Positions 8,191 to 18,434 are shown, numbered from the stretch's first letter. The stretch is DNA of 64,000 bases from Bartonella sp. TP (GCF_030406085.1 NZ_CP129002.1:660259-724258); one strand, 5' to 3'. Numbers and translations are program-made. The notes: a model not told the origin generated them from the sequence alone.

Positions 8191-9890
8191 GTGCGCTGAA
8201 ATAACCAGTGTATTTTCGTTAATAGGCTAGGACGAAAAGTTAGTACAATTTGCTTAGTGGCTTGCGCGCCTTTTAGCGAAGCAAAATATATGGAATCTTC
8301 AATTTCTGCATCGATATTAGAGCAGCTGAATTGCCAAACATCACCTTGTTTTGCTTGTAAACATATATTGCCCATTGGGCTGTAGCTAAGCTCGATATCT
8401 GGATGTAAATGAAAACGCAGGGTGATCTGGTCGCTACCCTTTAAGCAGGCATCTTTTACGCCAGCTGTAAAAAATCTATCCATACCCTGAATAACATTAC
8501 CGTCTAAAGTTAAGGTGAGCTTGCGCTCGTGCAGTAAATTGCATTTTTTTTTGTAGCCATCGTGGCTAGCAATAAAGCCAATTTGTTGCGGGCCTTTAAT
8601 TTGCTCGCTAGAAACATTAAAATTGCCATTGATAACTAATTCATTATTTTTTTGGTCAAGGCTTATAAAATCACAGGCAGAACTATTGCTTATCGTGGCG
8701 GTAGAGTGCGCAGCGCTTAAGCGACCTAAATGCTTGTGTTCATTTTTTGCAAAATAATCTAGCCCCGCATTAACAATAAAGCTGTGTTTGCCAGATGACA
8801 TTTCAAAAGAAAGACAGCCAGCGCCGCTATTATAAGAAGCATAAAAAGGTGGTGCTTTGCCGATATCCGCAATAATAGTTGTAGTTTCTGCATGTAGGCG
8901 CTGATAGCCTGAGTACGGGGCGTAGCTAAATGCCTCGCCTTGTGCCTCATCTAAGGCAAAAATACTGCTAAGTTTTTCTGGTAAAATAGCCCCTACGCCA
9001 TTAAATCTAGCTATACTACCATCTTGATGGCAGAACATACGCAAGGCTGGTATCATGCGTTCGATAGCGTTATGAATTGCTATTGGAGCGGCTTGGCCCA
9101 TATAATTGAAGCTGTAGCGTATAGAAAGTAGATCAAAGAGTAAATTTATTAACACAGTAGGGTTGCGGGAAATATGGCCGCCATCTGGATAAATTTGCTT
9201 ATCAAGGCAGTTACTCAATTGCTTATAGATATATTGCCGTTTTTTTTCGTCTATATTCAAACTTATAGCTGCAAAACATAGCCCAATATAGGTTTGTAAT
9301 TTTCTTTCGTTTTCTGGCATAGTTTTTGCAGAAATATACAAATATCGAAATTGGAAACTTAATGATTTAAGGAATTTTTTTATAAATTTACCCGAAGCAC
9401 CCTCGACCAACATACGACAATGCGACAGGCAGGCGATAAGTCTGCGCGCTACTATATCCGGCCGCCATGGTGTTGTTCCAGCTTTATAATTGCAGCTATC
9501 TAACCACTCTTGTACCATAGCGCGCGCAAAGGTAGCTGATAATGGAGTTTTGGCACCCCTTAAATCGCGCAACCAGCTAAAATCATGTAAAGCTTCAGCA
9601 AATTCTAGAGTTGGTGGGTGTAAGGAAAATGGCGAAGCTCCCCCAGCTTGGACCATGCGGCCACCAAGCGCAAAATTGCCTAGATAAAACTCTCTTATCT
9701 GCTCGGCATTAATAGGGTGAAAATCGGCAGCTTCTAGCAATATTTCAAAAGTTTTAAAAGATTTGAAACGCCAGCTAGGTAACGGCCCGACTTTGAGTTT
9801 GCATAGACCAAAATGCTGTTTTAGCAATTCTGTTTTTAAGAAATCTTTGGCTGATTGGAATGGTTTATTAATTGCAACTGAAATAGCCAC
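8175..9890 (-). CDS. Heparinase II/III family protein
   Basis: Large protein with an alpha-helical N-terminal half and a beta-rich C-terminal half, the layout of heparinase II/III-like polysaccharide lyases. The C-terminal domain includes GYQRLHAETTTIIADIGKA (about 335-355), a conserved stretch in the rhizobial members, and HLGRLSAAHSTATISN (about 400). It is 571 residues. There is no obvious signal peptide. It lies next to rsmB on the same strand (72 nt gap), an arrangement known in Rhizobiales. The substrate is unknown, and the family name does not imply that heparin is degraded. Confidence 0.85.
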   Translation of the reverse strand: MAISVAINKPFQSAKDFLKTELLKQHFGLCKLKVGPLPSWRFKSFKTFEILLEAADFHPINAEQIREFYLGNFALGGRMVQAGGASPFSLHPPTLEFAEALHDFSWLRDLRGAKTPLSATFARAMVQEWLDSCNYKAGTTPWRPDIVARRLIACLSHCRMLVEGASGKFIKKFLKSLSFQFRYLYISAKTMPENERKLQTYIGLCFAAISLNIDEKKRQYIYKQLSNCLDKQIYPDGGHISRNPTVLINLLFDLLSIRYSFNYMGQAAPIAIHNAIERMIPALRMFCHQDGSIARFNGVGAILPEKLSSIFALDEAQGEAFSYAPYSGYQRLHAETTTIIADIGKAPPFYASYNSGAGCLSFEMSSGKHSFIVNAGLDYFAKNEHKHLGRLSAAHSTATISNSSACDFISLDQKNNELVINGNFNVSSEQIKGPQQIGFIASHDGYKKKCNLLHERKLTLTLDGNVIQGMDRFFTAGVKDACLKGSDQITLRFHLHPDIELSYSPMGNICLQAKQGDVWQFSCSNIDAEIEDSIYFASLKGAQATKQIVLTFRPSLLTKIHWLFQRTYSAS

Positions 9891-9962
9891 AGTTTATGTC
9901 CCTATATTTATATTTTACTATAGGAATGTTTTAAGCCAGTAAGGTGAATGAAATATTAATAG

Positions 9963-11333
9963 CTAGGTTGATTTAACTAAGCGAGCTATAAAAAATCCGT
10001 CCATTGCCCCCGGCAAATGCGGAAAGATTTTTGCAAAATCACTTGGACTAGTACGCAAAAAGCCTTCTTTGGTGATAAAGCTTTGTAATTGCGGGTAATT
10101 GCTAAAGATATCTTCATCGATAGTGAATTTTTTTAAGGTCAAATTATTATTTTGTTTTAATAGCTTTTCAATCATATTTTCGCCTTCCAGCTTGGCGAGC
10201 GAGCAATTAGAAAAGATAATAGTGCCGCCGATTTTTACATATTTTGCAGCAGCTTGTAACATTTGATATTGTAAGTTACTCAAGCTTTTAATATCCTCTG
10301 GTCCTTTGGTCCATAATATGTCACTATTTTTATTTATGGTTCCAGTAGATGAGCATGGAGCATCTAGAAGCACAGCGTCGAAGAAGTTGTGATGCTTATA
10401 GGTTTGAAAATCTGTATTTATAAGCTCAGCGTGCATTTGGAGGCGCGCCATATTTTCCCTTAGCCTTTCATAGCGGCTGGGGTTGATTTCAAAAGCTGTA
10501 ACTTTTGCGCCCTGATTAATTAATTGCGCAGCTTTGCCACCTGGAGCAGCGCATAAATCAGCTATATTATTAAATTCTTTTTTGTTTAAAAATAGGGCCG
10601 CTATAGTAGACGCACAATCTTGTACCCACCATTCACCCTCTTCGTAGCCTTCTAATTTTTGTATATTAGTTTTGCAGCTATTATTTAGCCTTATGCTATT
10701 CCCCCATAATATTGTTGCCTCTAGCTTTTGCGCCCAGTTTTTTGGCTGTGTTTTTACAGTAAGGTCTAGGGCAGAGGGCTTATTTATAGCCTTTGCAATA
10801 GCCTCTGCTTTATCTGCTCCGTAATCCTTTACCAATAGATCGCTGAACCATTTGGGCAAATTTTGTAATTGTTGTTTAAAAAATTTATTTTCTAATTTAT
10901 TAGCAGTAATATCCCGTACAACAGAGCGCAATATCGCGTTTACCAATTTATGAAAGCGCTGCATTCGTGGGTCTTGCTTAGCTAAATCCACGGCAATATT
11001 TATTGTGGCAAAACTCGCAACGCGTAAATACAATAACTGCGCTAAGCTTATATGCAGAAGATAATTCAATCTACTAGCGCCTAGCGGCAAAGGTTTTTTT
11101 AAATAATCTTTTAGTATATGTTCGATTTGTTGCCGATGCCGCAAAGCTGTCTGCAATATTGCTTTTACCAAAGAACGATCTGAGGGGTTTAACTTTAAAT
11201 AATTATGCGCGCCGCCACTATTATCCGTAAGACCGCTTAAAGATGTTCGCTTTTCAATTATTATTGTATAGAGTTGCAGGGCTACTTTTCTAGCCTCAGC
11301 TCCGCGAGTGATTTTTGATTTATCCTGTTCCAT
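9963..11333 (-). CDS. rsmB: 16S rRNA m5C967-type methyltransferase RsmB
   Basis: Methylates a cytosine of 16S rRNA using S-adenosylmethionine. The 456-residue protein has an N-terminal NusB-like helical domain (about 10-150) and a C-terminal Rossmann methyltransferase domain. Motif I is CAAPGGK (261-267). The two catalytic cysteines are Cys327 in DAPCSSTG and Cys377 in FSNCS, both present, as required of m5C methyltransferases of this class. It is the first gene of an rsmB-heparinase unit and diverges from the SDHAF4-like gene with only 46 nt between starts. Confidence 0.92.
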   Translation of the reverse strand: MEQDKSKITRGAEARKVALQLYTIIIEKRTSLSGLTDNSGGAHNYLKLNPSDRSLVKAILQTALRHRQQIEHILKDYLKKPLPLGASRLNYLLHISLAQLLYLRVASFATINIAVDLAKQDPRMQRFHKLVNAILRSVVRDITANKLENKFFKQQLQNLPKWFSDLLVKDYGADKAEAIAKAINKPSALDLTVKTQPKNWAQKLEATILWGNSIRLNNSCKTNIQKLEGYEEGEWWVQDCASTIAALFLNKKEFNNIADLCAAPGGKAAQLINQGAKVTAFEINPSRYERLRENMARLQMHAELINTDFQTYKHHNFFDAVLLDAPCSSTGTINKNSDILWTKGPEDIKSLSNLQYQMLQAAAKYVKIGGTIIFSNCSLAKLEGENMIEKLLKQNNNLTLKKFTIDEDIFSNYPQLQSFITKEGFLRTSPSDFAKIFPHLPGAMDGFFIARLVKST

Positions 11334-11379
11334 AATTATGCTATATATTATAATTAGCCTAAATGGAAGGAGTCATGCA

Positions 11380-11559
11380 ATGAAGTTAGCTATAGATCAA
11401 AATTTGCAAGCAAAGAGGGCATTGGCAGAGGCTGCAGCACGACGTAAAATCGCAGAACAAAATTTGGCTAATTTACCAAAAGAGCTAGGCGGGCGCGATG
11501 GGCCGGACCCAGTGCGTTATGGCGACTGGGAACTAAAAGGCAGAACCATAGATTTTTGA
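11380..11559 (+). CDS. SDHAF4-type succinate dehydrogenase assembly factor (DUF1674)
   Basis: A 59-residue protein ending in GGRDGPDPVRYGDWELKGRT, the hallmark of the DUF1674/SDHAF4 (Sdh8) family. In mitochondria these proteins bind flavinylated SdhA and help it join SdhB. The frame is open from further upstream, but the ATG at 11380 has a strong ggaaggag ribosome binding site 8 nt before it. An ATG at 11375 reads into a stop at once. The N-terminal half is a short charged helix rich in Ala and Lys/Arg. It stands alone, 8 kb from sdhCDAB, and converges on yggS with a 6-nt gap. Confidence 0.9.
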   Translation: MKLAIDQNLQAKRALAEAAARRKIAEQNLANLPKELGGRDGPDPVRYGDWELKGRTIDF

Positions 11560-11565
11560 TCCAGC

Positions 11566-12213
11566 TTATGTGCGACTGCCAAATAGAGCAGACCCTATGC
11601 GTATGTCCGTAGCGCCGAATGCTATTGCTGTGCGATAATCTTTTGACATACCCATCGAAAGATTGGTAAGGCTGCATTTACTGGCCAATTTATTAAGCAA
11701 GGCAAAATATATACCGCTAGCTTGTGTTGCTGGCGGTATACACATTAGACCTATTATGTTCAGTTTTAAATCATTACGGCAATAACTAACAAATTCTTTT
11801 GCTTCTAAAGGCGCTATGCCAGCTTTTTGCGTCTCTTCCCCGATATTGATTTGTATATAATAGCGTAGATATTTTTGTTGCTGCTGTTCTTGTTCAGCCA
11901 ACAGCGCTGCAATTTTTTCACGATCTACGCTTTGTATTACATCAAATAGCTGCATGGCTTGTTTTGTTTTATTTGATTGTAACGGGCCGATTAAATGTAG
12001 TTCGATATCGCTATAGAGCTTGCGTAATGGGGGCCATTTTTCCTCTGCTTCTTGTACTCTGTTTTCTCCAAATCGTCGGTGATTTAGCCGTAATAGCTGC
12101 TCACAACTATTGGCTGGTATGGTTTTAGACACGGCAATAAGCCTTGGAATGCCAGCCACTTGATTAGTTTGCTTAATATCGTTTAAGATATTTTTATAAT
12201 TCTCTTCTATCAT
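11566..12213 (-). CDS. yggS: PLP homeostasis protein, YggS/PROSC family
   Basis: Pyridoxal-phosphate-binding protein that keeps the vitamin B6 and amino acid pools balanced. The 215-residue protein has the family's lysine in RLIAVSKTIPA (about residue 30), which forms the Schiff base with PLP. Other landmarks are FGENRVQEA, LIGPLQSNK and the late SMGMSKDY plus IRIGSALFG phosphate-binding segment. The length is normal. It is transcribed away from leuS and shares an intergenic region with a perfect palindrome. Confidence 0.93.
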   Translation of the reverse strand: MIEENYKNILNDIKQTNQVAGIPRLIAVSKTIPANSCEQLLRLNHRRFGENRVQEAEEKWPPLRKLYSDIELHLIGPLQSNKTKQAMQLFDVIQSVDREKIAALLAEQEQQQQKYLRYYIQINIGEETQKAGIAPLEAKEFVSYCRNDLKLNIIGLMCIPPATQASGIYFALLNKLASKCSLTNLSMGMSKDYRTAIAFGATDIRIGSALFGSRT

Positions 12214-12249
12214 TCCGATGTCTGTTCTTTAAATAAGTATAGATCTATG

Positions 12250-12267
12250 CTAACATAATAATGTTAG
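12250..12267. repeat. 18-nt perfect palindrome between yggS and leuS
   Basis: Seven-base arms ctaacat (12250-12256) and atgttag (12261-12267) flank a 4-nt centre. It lies in the 77-nt divergent gap, 23 nt before the leuS start and 37 nt from the yggS start. It could be an operator serving both genes or a hairpin in the leuS leader. It lacks a T-run, so it is not a terminator. Confidence 0.5.
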
Positions 12268-12290
12268 TAATATACGATTTGTGGATAAAA

Positions 12291-14945
12291 ATGAATACTA
12301 TAGAGCGCTATAATCCTAAAGCTACAGAATTAAAATGGCAAAAAGCTTGGGCAGAAACGAAGCTGTTTGAGTTAGAAACTACCTTGGAACAAGGGCAAAA
12401 GCCCTATTATGTACTAGAAATGTTTCCTTATCCTTCTGGGCGCATACATATGGGACATGTTCGTAATTATACTATGGGCGATGCTGTGGCGCGCTTTAAA
12501 ATGGCCTGCGGTTACAAAGTCTTGCATCCTATGGGGTGGGACGCTTTTGGGATGCCAGCAGAAAATGCAGCTATGCAAAACAAGGTACAACCCAGAGACT
12601 GGACTTATAGCAATATAGCCGCTATGCGCACGCAGCTGAAGGCGCTTGGGTTGTCTATAGATTGGAGCCGTGAATTTGCTACTTGTGATGAAAATTATTA
12701 TGGTTTTCAGCAACAATTATTTTTGGACATGTATGAGCATGGTTTGGTAAAGCGTAAAACGGCAAAGGTAAATTGGGATCCTATTGATCAAACTGTGCTA
12801 GCCAATGAGCAAGTAATAAATGGCCGCGGTTGGCGATCTAACGCGCTAGTCGAAACCAAAGAGCTAACACAGTGGTTTTTTGCCATTACCGATTTTAGTG
12901 AAGAATTGTTGCGGGGTTTGGATGAGCTGAAGGAATGGCCTGAAAAAGTTAAAATAATGCAAAAAAATTGGATAGGTAAATCGCAAGGTCTATCCATGCG
13001 TTGGTTATTTGCACAGTCCAGTTGTGAGTTCGTAGCGGCTTTAGATGCTAAGCATGCAGAATTTATAGAAATATATACTACTAGGGCTGACACTATATTT
13101 GGCGCTTCTTTTATTGCTATTTCACCTGATCACGCTTTGGCAAAGCTTTTAGCTCAGCATGATGAGAATTTAAAGGAATTTCTTGCCGAATGCGCTCAGG
13201 GCGCAACAGATACTGAATCGCGGGATAAGGCAGAAAAATTAGGCTATTTTACGTCGCTTTATTGCCAGCATCCTTTTGATCCGCAGTGGAATGTTCCGGT
13301 ATATGTAGCCAATTTTGTATTAATGGAATATGGTAAGGGGGCCATTTTTGGTTGCCCAGCGCATGACCAGCGGGATTTAGATTTTGCGCATAAATATGGG
13401 CTACCAGTTAAGCCTGTAATATTACCGTCAAACATAGCAAATGCAGAATTTAACATTGCTGATAAAGCCTATGTTGGCGAAGGCACGCTTATAAACTCTG
13501 AATTTTTGAATGGTATGGGCTCTGCCCAAGCAATTGCAGAGGTTAGCGCCCGTCTTGGCAGTAGATTAATAGGGCAGTTGCCACAGGCAATAGAACAAAC
13601 GCAATATCGCTTACGTGACTGGGGTATATCCCGTCAGCGTTATTGGGGCTGCCCAATTCCGATAATATATTGCCAAGATTGTGGGGTACAACCAGTACCG
13701 CGTAGCGATTTGCCAGTTAAACTACCTTTAGATGTTACCTTTGATGTACCTGGTAATCCGTTAGAACGTCACTCTAGTTGGAGCAAAGTCGCTTGCCCGC
13801 TGTGTGGCAAGATGGCGCGTAGAGAAACTGATACTATGGACACTTTTGTCGATTCATCTTGGTATTATGCTCGATTTATAGCCCCGCACAATTTAACGGC
13901 TATAGATAAAGCTTTAAGCAGTGTGTGGTTACCAGTTAAGCAATATATAGGAGGTATTGAGCACGCGATATTGCATCTATTATATGCCAGATTTTTCGCG
14001 CGAGCCATGGCGCGTATAGGCAATTTTGCTACTGACGTTACAGAGCCGTTTCAAGGTTTATTTACCCAAGGTATGGTTGTGCATGAAACTTACAAGACAG
14101 CGATGGGTAATTTTGTTGCGCCAGATGAATTAAGCATAGAAGAAATAGATGGAAAGCGGGTAGCTAGGCTAAGAGATACAGGCGAAATTGTTGAAATCGG
14201 GCCGATAGAAAAAATGTCTAAATCGAAAAAAAATGTTGTAGACCCCGACGATATAATAGAAGCTTATGGAGCTGACACTGCGCGTTGGTTTATGTTGTCT
14301 GATTCACCGCCAGAACGTGATGTAATTTGGACGGACGCAGGCGTAGAGGCAGCGCATAGATTTATTCAGCGTTTGTGGCGTCTTATAAAAGCTGGGCAGG
14401 GTGCGCTGGTGAATGTAGCGCCTGTTACTTATCGCGGCTCTGACGAAGCTGTACTGAAAATAACCAAAGCGGCGCATGCGGCTGTAAAGGCTGTAAAGGA
14501 TGATTATGAAAAGCTCGCCTTCAACCGTGCGGTGGCAAGGATTTATGAATTGGTGAATATTTTAGAGCCTGGTCTGTTGAAAATACCGCCAGAGGCGCAA
14601 GCAAAGGCAGCCATTAGGCAGGCATTAGATTTTTTATTGATTATATGTGCTCCGATAATTCCACATATAGCGCAAGAGGGCCATGCGGCGCTGGGCGGCG
14701 CTGGGTTTATTGCGCAAACTGCTTGGCCAGTTCACGATGAGTCTTTATTAAGCTCTGATTTGTTTACTTTGCCAATACAGGTTAATGGAAAGAAACGTGG
14801 CGAAATTGTTGTGTCAAAGCTTATTTCGGACGAGGAATTGAAGCTACAAATTTTGCAATTAGATTGGGTCCGTAAATTGTGCCAAAATGCTGCGCCAAAA
14901 AAGATAATTATCGTAAAACAGAGAATAGTAAATGTGGTGTTTTAA
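12291..14945 (+). CDS. leuS: Leucyl-tRNA synthetase
   Basis: Charges tRNA-Leu with leucine. From the ATG at 12291 the protein has 884 residues and begins [13 protein letters not shown], the usual start; an earlier in-frame ATG at 12261 would add ten unconserved residues. The class I signature appears as HMGH (53-56) and KMSKS (about 640). The CP1 editing domain is present, with [12 protein letters not shown] and [10 protein letters not shown] zinc-type module with CPLCGK lies near residue 505. The 3' end overlaps lptE by 14 nt, so the two are translationally coupled. Confidence 0.97.
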   Translation: MNTIERYNPKATELKWQKAWAETKLFELETTLEQGQKPYYVLEMFPYPSGRIHMGHVRNYTMGDAVARFKMACGYKVLHPMGWDAFGMPAENAAMQNKVQPRDWTYSNIAAMRTQLKALGLSIDWSREFATCDENYYGFQQQLFLDMYEHGLVKRKTAKVNWDPIDQTVLANEQVINGRGWRSNALVETKELTQWFFAITDFSEELLRGLDELKEWPEKVKIMQKNWIGKSQGLSMRWLFAQSSCEFVAALDAKHAEFIEIYTTRADTIFGASFIAISPDHALAKLLAQHDENLKEFLAECAQGATDTESRDKAEKLGYFTSLYCQHPFDPQWNVPVYVANFVLMEYGKGAIFGCPAHDQRDLDFAHKYGLPVKPVILPSNIANAEFNIADKAYVGEGTLINSEFLNGMGSAQAIAEVSARLGSRLIGQLPQAIEQTQYRLRDWGISRQRYWGCPIPIIYCQDCGVQPVPRSDLPVKLPLDVTFDVPGNPLERHSSWSKVACPLCGKMARRETDTMDTFVDSSWYYARFIAPHNLTAIDKALSSVWLPVKQYIGGIEHAILHLLYARFFARAMARIGNFATDVTEPFQGLFTQGMVVHETYKTAMGNFVAPDELSIEEIDGKRVARLRDTGEIVEIGPIEKMSKSKKNVVDPDDIIEAYGADTARWFMLSDSPPERDVIWTDAGVEAAHRFIQRLWRLIKAGQGALVNVAPVTYRGSDEAVLKITKAAHAAVKAVKDDYEKLAFNRAVARIYELVNILEPGLLKIPPEAQAKAAIRQALDFLLIICAPIIPHIAQEGHAALGGAGFIAQTAWPVHDESLLSSDLFTLPIQVNGKKRGEIVVSKLISDEELKLQILQLDWVRKLCQNAAPKKIIIVKQRIVNVVF

Positions 14946-15474
14946 CTGGCTAAAAAATTTATTGCTTACCATTACTCTGGTCTCTAGCCTAAGCGCCTGT
15001 GTAGTGCGCCCAGTTTATAAAAGCGATAATGTGGTTGCTCCTACTGTATTGTCAAATATAGCTCTTAGTAAACCAACAGATAGATTTACACAAATTATCG
15101 ATAATAAGTTGGTAGATTTGTTGCACACTGCCAGCACGAATAAAAATAATAAATATAAACTTAAAGTTACTGGGCAATATAATTATCGCACTAACTTAAT
15201 AGGCGCAGATCGAATGAATCTAGACGTAAGTGCCCAGGCAATTTCTGGCATAGTAGAAGCTACGGGTAGCTATGTGCTAGAAACAAATTCAGGGCGTAAA
15301 TTAGCTTCGGCCGTTGTACGTTCTGCAACATCCTATGATAGGTTAGAACAGGAATATGCGAATTTAAAAGCACGCGAGCGTGCTACCATGCGTGTGGCAG
15401 AAGATTTAGCTGAGCAAATCTATATGAGCTTAATGGCCTGGCAAGTTAAGCCAGCTAAAGCGATGTCTAGGTAA
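14932..15474 (+). CDS. lptE: LPS-assembly lipoprotein LptE
   Basis: Outer-membrane lipoprotein that plugs and supports LptD during lipopolysaccharide delivery. The 180-residue protein begins with a lipoprotein signal ending in LSAC, with Cys23 as the lipidation site. The mature part has the LptE fold in outline: VRPVY just after the Cys, then alternating beta segments and a long C-terminal helix. It overlaps the end of leuS by 14 nt, the standard leuS-lptE arrangement. In relatives holA (DNA polymerase III delta) usually follows; here the next gene is on the opposite strand and unrelated. Confidence 0.85.
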   Translation: MWCFNWLKNLLLTITLVSSLSACVVRPVYKSDNVVAPTVLSNIALSKPTDRFTQIIDNKLVDLLHTASTNKNNKYKLKVTGQYNYRTNLIGADRMNLDVSAQAISGIVEATGSYVLETNSGRKLASAVVRSATSYDRLEQEYANLKARERATMRVAEDLAEQIYMSLMAWQVKPAKAMSR

Positions 15475-15509
15475 AAAATAGGTGCCCCGCCTTAGGCAAA
15501 CGGGGCACC
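15472..15509 (-). terminator. Rho-independent terminator of the 15521-15835 gene
   Basis: Perfect 9-bp inverted repeat (ggtgccccg at 15481-15489, cggggcacc at 15501-15509) with an 11-nt loop. Read on the minus strand it is followed by tattttttac, a proper T-tract that overlaps the lptE stop codon. On the plus strand no T-run follows the stem, so lptE may use it only weakly. Confidence 0.8.
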
Positions 15510-15520
15510 GACTAGCTAAT

Positions 15521-15835
15521 TTAGTGGCAGTGATGCTTGCCGCGGAACGAGCATATAGCTGCGGTTAAAGCGCCCAACCCTATAAGCAGTGCCGTATAGC
15601 CAGTTGGATGCTGCTTGGCGCTATAGCTTAGATCTTGTGCATGGCCGCTAAGACGGTGCATAAGTTTTCTGCCGCCATATTTTAAAGATTCTGTAAAGCT
15701 ATCAAAATCTTCTGGCATTTCATGGCGTAACCTACGGCCGTGATGCTTTGTTAAGGCCTTGATTTCACGCTTTAGTGCATGGATACGTTTTTGCGCATCA
15801 TGTGTTGAACCGTAATCATTATCTAGAAAATCCAT
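15521..15835 (-). CDS. Small tail-anchored membrane protein (ElaB/YqjD/DUF883-like)
   Basis: A 104-residue protein with a charged helical N-terminal part (about 10-75; KRIHALKREIKALTKHHGRR) and one hydrophobic segment near the C-terminus (GYTALLIGLGALTAAI), ending in a His-rich tail. This shape matches the ElaB/YqjD/DUF883 group, in which a cytoplasmic helix is tethered to the inner membrane. I chose the ATG at 15835 because an aaaggag ribosome binding site precedes it; the frame is open further upstream without one. It has its own strong terminator. The family assignment is by overall shape, and the function is unknown. Confidence 0.75.
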   Translation of the reverse strand: MDFLDNDYGSTHDAQKRIHALKREIKALTKHHGRRLRHEMPEDFDSFTESLKYGGRKLMHRLSGHAQDLSYSAKQHPTGYTALLIGLGALTAAICSFRGKHHCH

Positions 15836-15948
15836 TTTATACTCCTTTGTACTAAACTTAACTGTGTCAAACACTAACTAAATAATATTTGCTAAGTTCC
15901 ATTATACATATTATTATATTTAGCAGTGTCAGCTATAAGGAAGATAAT

Positions 15949-17211
15949 ATGCAGAGCGCAGCAACTATAGATCAGCCATATTATAGCGCGGCTTTTGCTA
16001 GGCATAAAACCGTGCCAGTTAAAGTAGGAAATATCCTTATTGGTGGTAATAATCCTATTGTGATACAATCCATGACTAATACCGATACAGCCAATATAAA
16101 AGAAACAGTGGAGCAGATTGTTGCGTTGCACAAGGCTGGGTCAGAATTGGTGCGTATTACTGTAGATAGAGATGATTCTGCAAAAGCTGTAGCACCTATA
16201 GTTGAAGAATTGGCAAAGCGCTCTTTAGATGTGCCCTTGATAGGAGACTTCCACTATAATGGCCATGTGCTGCTAAGCCAATACCCAGATTGTGCGAAAG
16301 CTTTGGCGAAATATCGCATTAATCCTGGCAATGTAGGTTTTGGTGAGAAAAAAGATAAGCAATTTGCGAATATTATTGAGTGTGCTCAGCTTCATGGTAA
16401 AGCTATACGTATTGGCGTAAATTGGGGCTCGTTAGATCAAGAATTGCTTACCAGCTTAATGAATGATAATATCAAAAATTCTACGAATTTGAGTTCTAAA
16501 GAGATTTTGTATGAAGCTATGGTGCAGTCAGCTTTGTTGTCGGCAAAGTTTGCTGAATCTTTAGGCCTTGCTCGGGAAAGAATAATTTTATCTGCAAAGG
16601 TAAGTCAAGTTCAAGACTTAATAGCGGTATATACTATGTTAGCCCAGCGTAGTGAATATGCTTTGCATCTAGGCCTTACAGAGGCCGGAATGGGTTCGAA
16701 AGGCATTGTCGCCTCTAGTGCTTCTATGGCGATTTTATTGCAGCAAGGTATAGGGGATACCATACGGGTTTCTTTAACACCGGCGCTTGGTGGGGATCGG
16801 TGTAAGGAGGTTATAGTAGCACAAGAATTGCTGCAAGTTATGGGTTTTCGCCAATTTATGCCCGTAGTTTCTGCTTGTCCTGGCTGTGGCCGTACTACCT
16901 CTACAGTTTTTCAAAGTTTAGCTGAAAAAATTCAGCGCGATATAAAGGAAAACATGGAGGATTGGCGTAAAAAATATGCTGGCATAGAGAAGCTAAAGGT
17001 CGCTGTAATGGGATGTATAGTCAACGGGCCTGGCGAATCTAAGCATGCTGATATAGGGATATCTTTACCGGGGACGGGTGAAGAACCTGCAGCGCCGGTT
17101 TTTGTGGAGGGGAAAAAAGTTGCCACGTTGCGTGGTAATAATATAGCGGAGCAATTTGAAGGTTTTTTGCGGGAATATATAGAAAAAAGGTTTAAAAAGA
17201 GCGATCTTTAA
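15949..17211 (+). CDS. ispG: 4-hydroxy-3-methylbut-2-enyl diphosphate synthase
   Basis: Iron-sulfur enzyme of the non-mevalonate (MEP) isoprenoid pathway that converts MEcPP to HMBPP. From the ATG at 15949, with an aaggaag ribosome binding site, the protein has 420 residues. It starts in a TIM barrel ([20 protein letters not shown]). It ends with the 4Fe-4S cluster residues in SACPGCGRT (about 310 and 313) and [10 protein letters not shown] (about 356). The in-frame extension to 15889 is not conserved. Its 3' end overlaps ispA by 20 nt on the opposite strand, pairing two isoprenoid steps. Confidence 0.97.
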   Translation: MQSAATIDQPYYSAAFARHKTVPVKVGNILIGGNNPIVIQSMTNTDTANIKETVEQIVALHKAGSELVRITVDRDDSAKAVAPIVEELAKRSLDVPLIGDFHYNGHVLLSQYPDCAKALAKYRINPGNVGFGEKKDKQFANIIECAQLHGKAIRIGVNWGSLDQELLTSLMNDNIKNSTNLSSKEILYEAMVQSALLSAKFAESLGLARERIILSAKVSQVQDLIAVYTMLAQRSEYALHLGLTEAGMGSKGIVASSASMAILLQQGIGDTIRVSLTPALGGDRCKEVIVAQELLQVMGFRQFMPVVSACPGCGRTTSTVFQSLAEKIQRDIKENMEDWRKKYAGIEKLKVAVMGCIVNGPGESKHADIGISLPGTGEEPAAPVFVEGKKVATLRGNNIAEQFEGFLREYIEKRFKKSDL

Positions 17212-18094
17212 TAAAATCAGCCATAGCTTTTAAATCATTGGCTCGTTCTCCAAAAGGCGCCAGTAGTTTTTTTGCCTCGGCCAATAGACCGTGCAATTGT
17301 TCTTTAGCCATTTCCAATCCATAGAGCGAAGCTATGGTAGCTTTGCCAGTTTTGGCATCTTTGCCAGCCGTTTTACCAAGGCTTTGGCTAGTACTGGTTA
17401 AGTCCAAAACATCGTCTGCTAATTGAAAGGCAAGCCCTATGGCAGAACCAAACGCTTCGATAATTGCTACCTCCTCTTCGCTGGCCTGGCTAATGATAGC
17501 TCCAGCTTTGGCCGAAAAATTAAATAGCGCACCAGTTTTCATAGCATGTGTTAGTAAGATTTCTTGCTCATTTGCGATTTTATTTTCATTAGCTAAATCC
17601 AAAATTTGGCCGCCAACCATTCCGCCTAGCCCCGAAGCTCTACTAAGCTCTAAGATCAATTGTAGCTGGCTTGCTGGGCTTAGCCCTGCTTGCGGTGTGG
17701 CAAGAATATCAAAAGCTAAAGTTAAAAGGGCGTCGCCCGCTAAAATAGCCGTGGCTTCATCAAATTTTTTATGTACGGTAGGCTGGCCACGTCGTAAATC
17801 ATCATCGTCCATAGCTGGCAAATCGTCATGTATCAAAGAATAACAATGTACTACTTCGATTGCACAAGCTACGTGCAAGGCGGCTGATTCGTTGCCATTA
17901 AGTAGTTCGGTGGTTTTTAATAATAAAAATGACCGTAATCTTTTGCCCTTATTTAATAAGGCATAGCGCATTGCTGCTAATAATTTTTGGGGTCGGGCTA
18001 GCTCGAATTTTTGTACATTATGGGTTAGTATTTCTTTTAAACCTGCGTCTATGCGGTTTGCATAATTTTGTAACTGGGTGTGAAAAGTAAGCAT
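17192..18094 (-). CDS. ispA: Polyprenyl (farnesyl/geranyl) diphosphate synthase
   Basis: Head-to-tail prenyltransferase that builds farnesyl or geranylgeranyl diphosphate from the products of the MEP pathway. The 300-residue protein has both aspartate-rich motifs: the first in [16 protein letters not shown], with the two-residue insertion typical of bacterial FPP synthases, and the second in FQLADDVLD. The N-terminal KRLRSFLLL segment is the diphosphate-binding region. The chain length of the product cannot be fixed from sequence alone. It converges on ispG with a 20-nt overlap. Confidence 0.93.
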   Translation of the reverse strand: MLTFHTQLQNYANRIDAGLKEILTHNVQKFELARPQKLLAAMRYALLNKGKRLRSFLLLKTTELLNGNESAALHVACAIEVVHCYSLIHDDLPAMDDDDLRRGQPTVHKKFDEATAILAGDALLTLAFDILATPQAGLSPASQLQLILELSRASGLGGMVGGQILDLANENKIANEQEILLTHAMKTGALFNFSAKAGAIISQASEEEVAIIEAFGSAIGLAFQLADDVLDLTSTSQSLGKTAGKDAKTGKATIASLYGLEMAKEQLHGLLAEAKKLLAPFGERANDLKAMADFIKDRSF

Positions 18095-18203
18095 AATTGT
18101 ACAATAGTTAACTTAATTAGAGCGGTACTATAAAGTTTTATAATGGTTTCTTTAAGAAAATGCTAGTAAAGTTATTTTAAATAGTATATTTTACTTGTAT
18201 TTC

Positions 18204-18221
18204 TGCCAAAATACTTTGGCA
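18204..18221. repeat. 18-nt perfect palindrome upstream of rpmF
   Basis: Arms tgccaaa (18204-18210) and tttggca (18215-18221) flank a 4-nt centre, 33 nt before the rpmF start codon. It lies in the 160-nt divergent gap between ispA and rpmF. It could be a transcription factor site or a hairpin in the rpmF leader; it has no T-tract. Confidence 0.5.
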
Positions 18222-18254
18222 TTGGATAATTTGTTGTAATTTGAGGAATATATA

Positions 18255-18434
18255 ATGGCTGTACCTAAACGAAAAACTTCGCCTTCTAAACGTGGTATGC
18301 GTCGTTCGGCAGATGCGTTGAAAGCGCCTACTTATGTTGAAGATAAGGTTTCTGGCGAATATCGTCGCCCGCATCATATTGATCTAAAAACTGGTATGTA
18401 TCGCGGCCGTCAAGTTTTATCTATAAAAGAATAA
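18255..18434 (+). CDS. rpmF: 50S ribosomal protein L32
   Basis: Small structural protein of the large ribosomal subunit. The 59-residue translation begins [20 protein letters not shown] and continues with the alphaproteobacterial signature [19 protein letters not shown]. It lacks the zinc-ribbon cysteines seen in some other phyla, as is normal for this group. A tgaggaa ribosome binding site lies 7 nt before the ATG. Directly downstream, instead of a usual partner, comes the truncated helicase gene. Confidence 0.96.
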   Translation: MAVPKRKTSPSKRGMRRSADALKAPTYVEDKVSGEYRRPHHIDLKTGMYRGRQVLSIKE

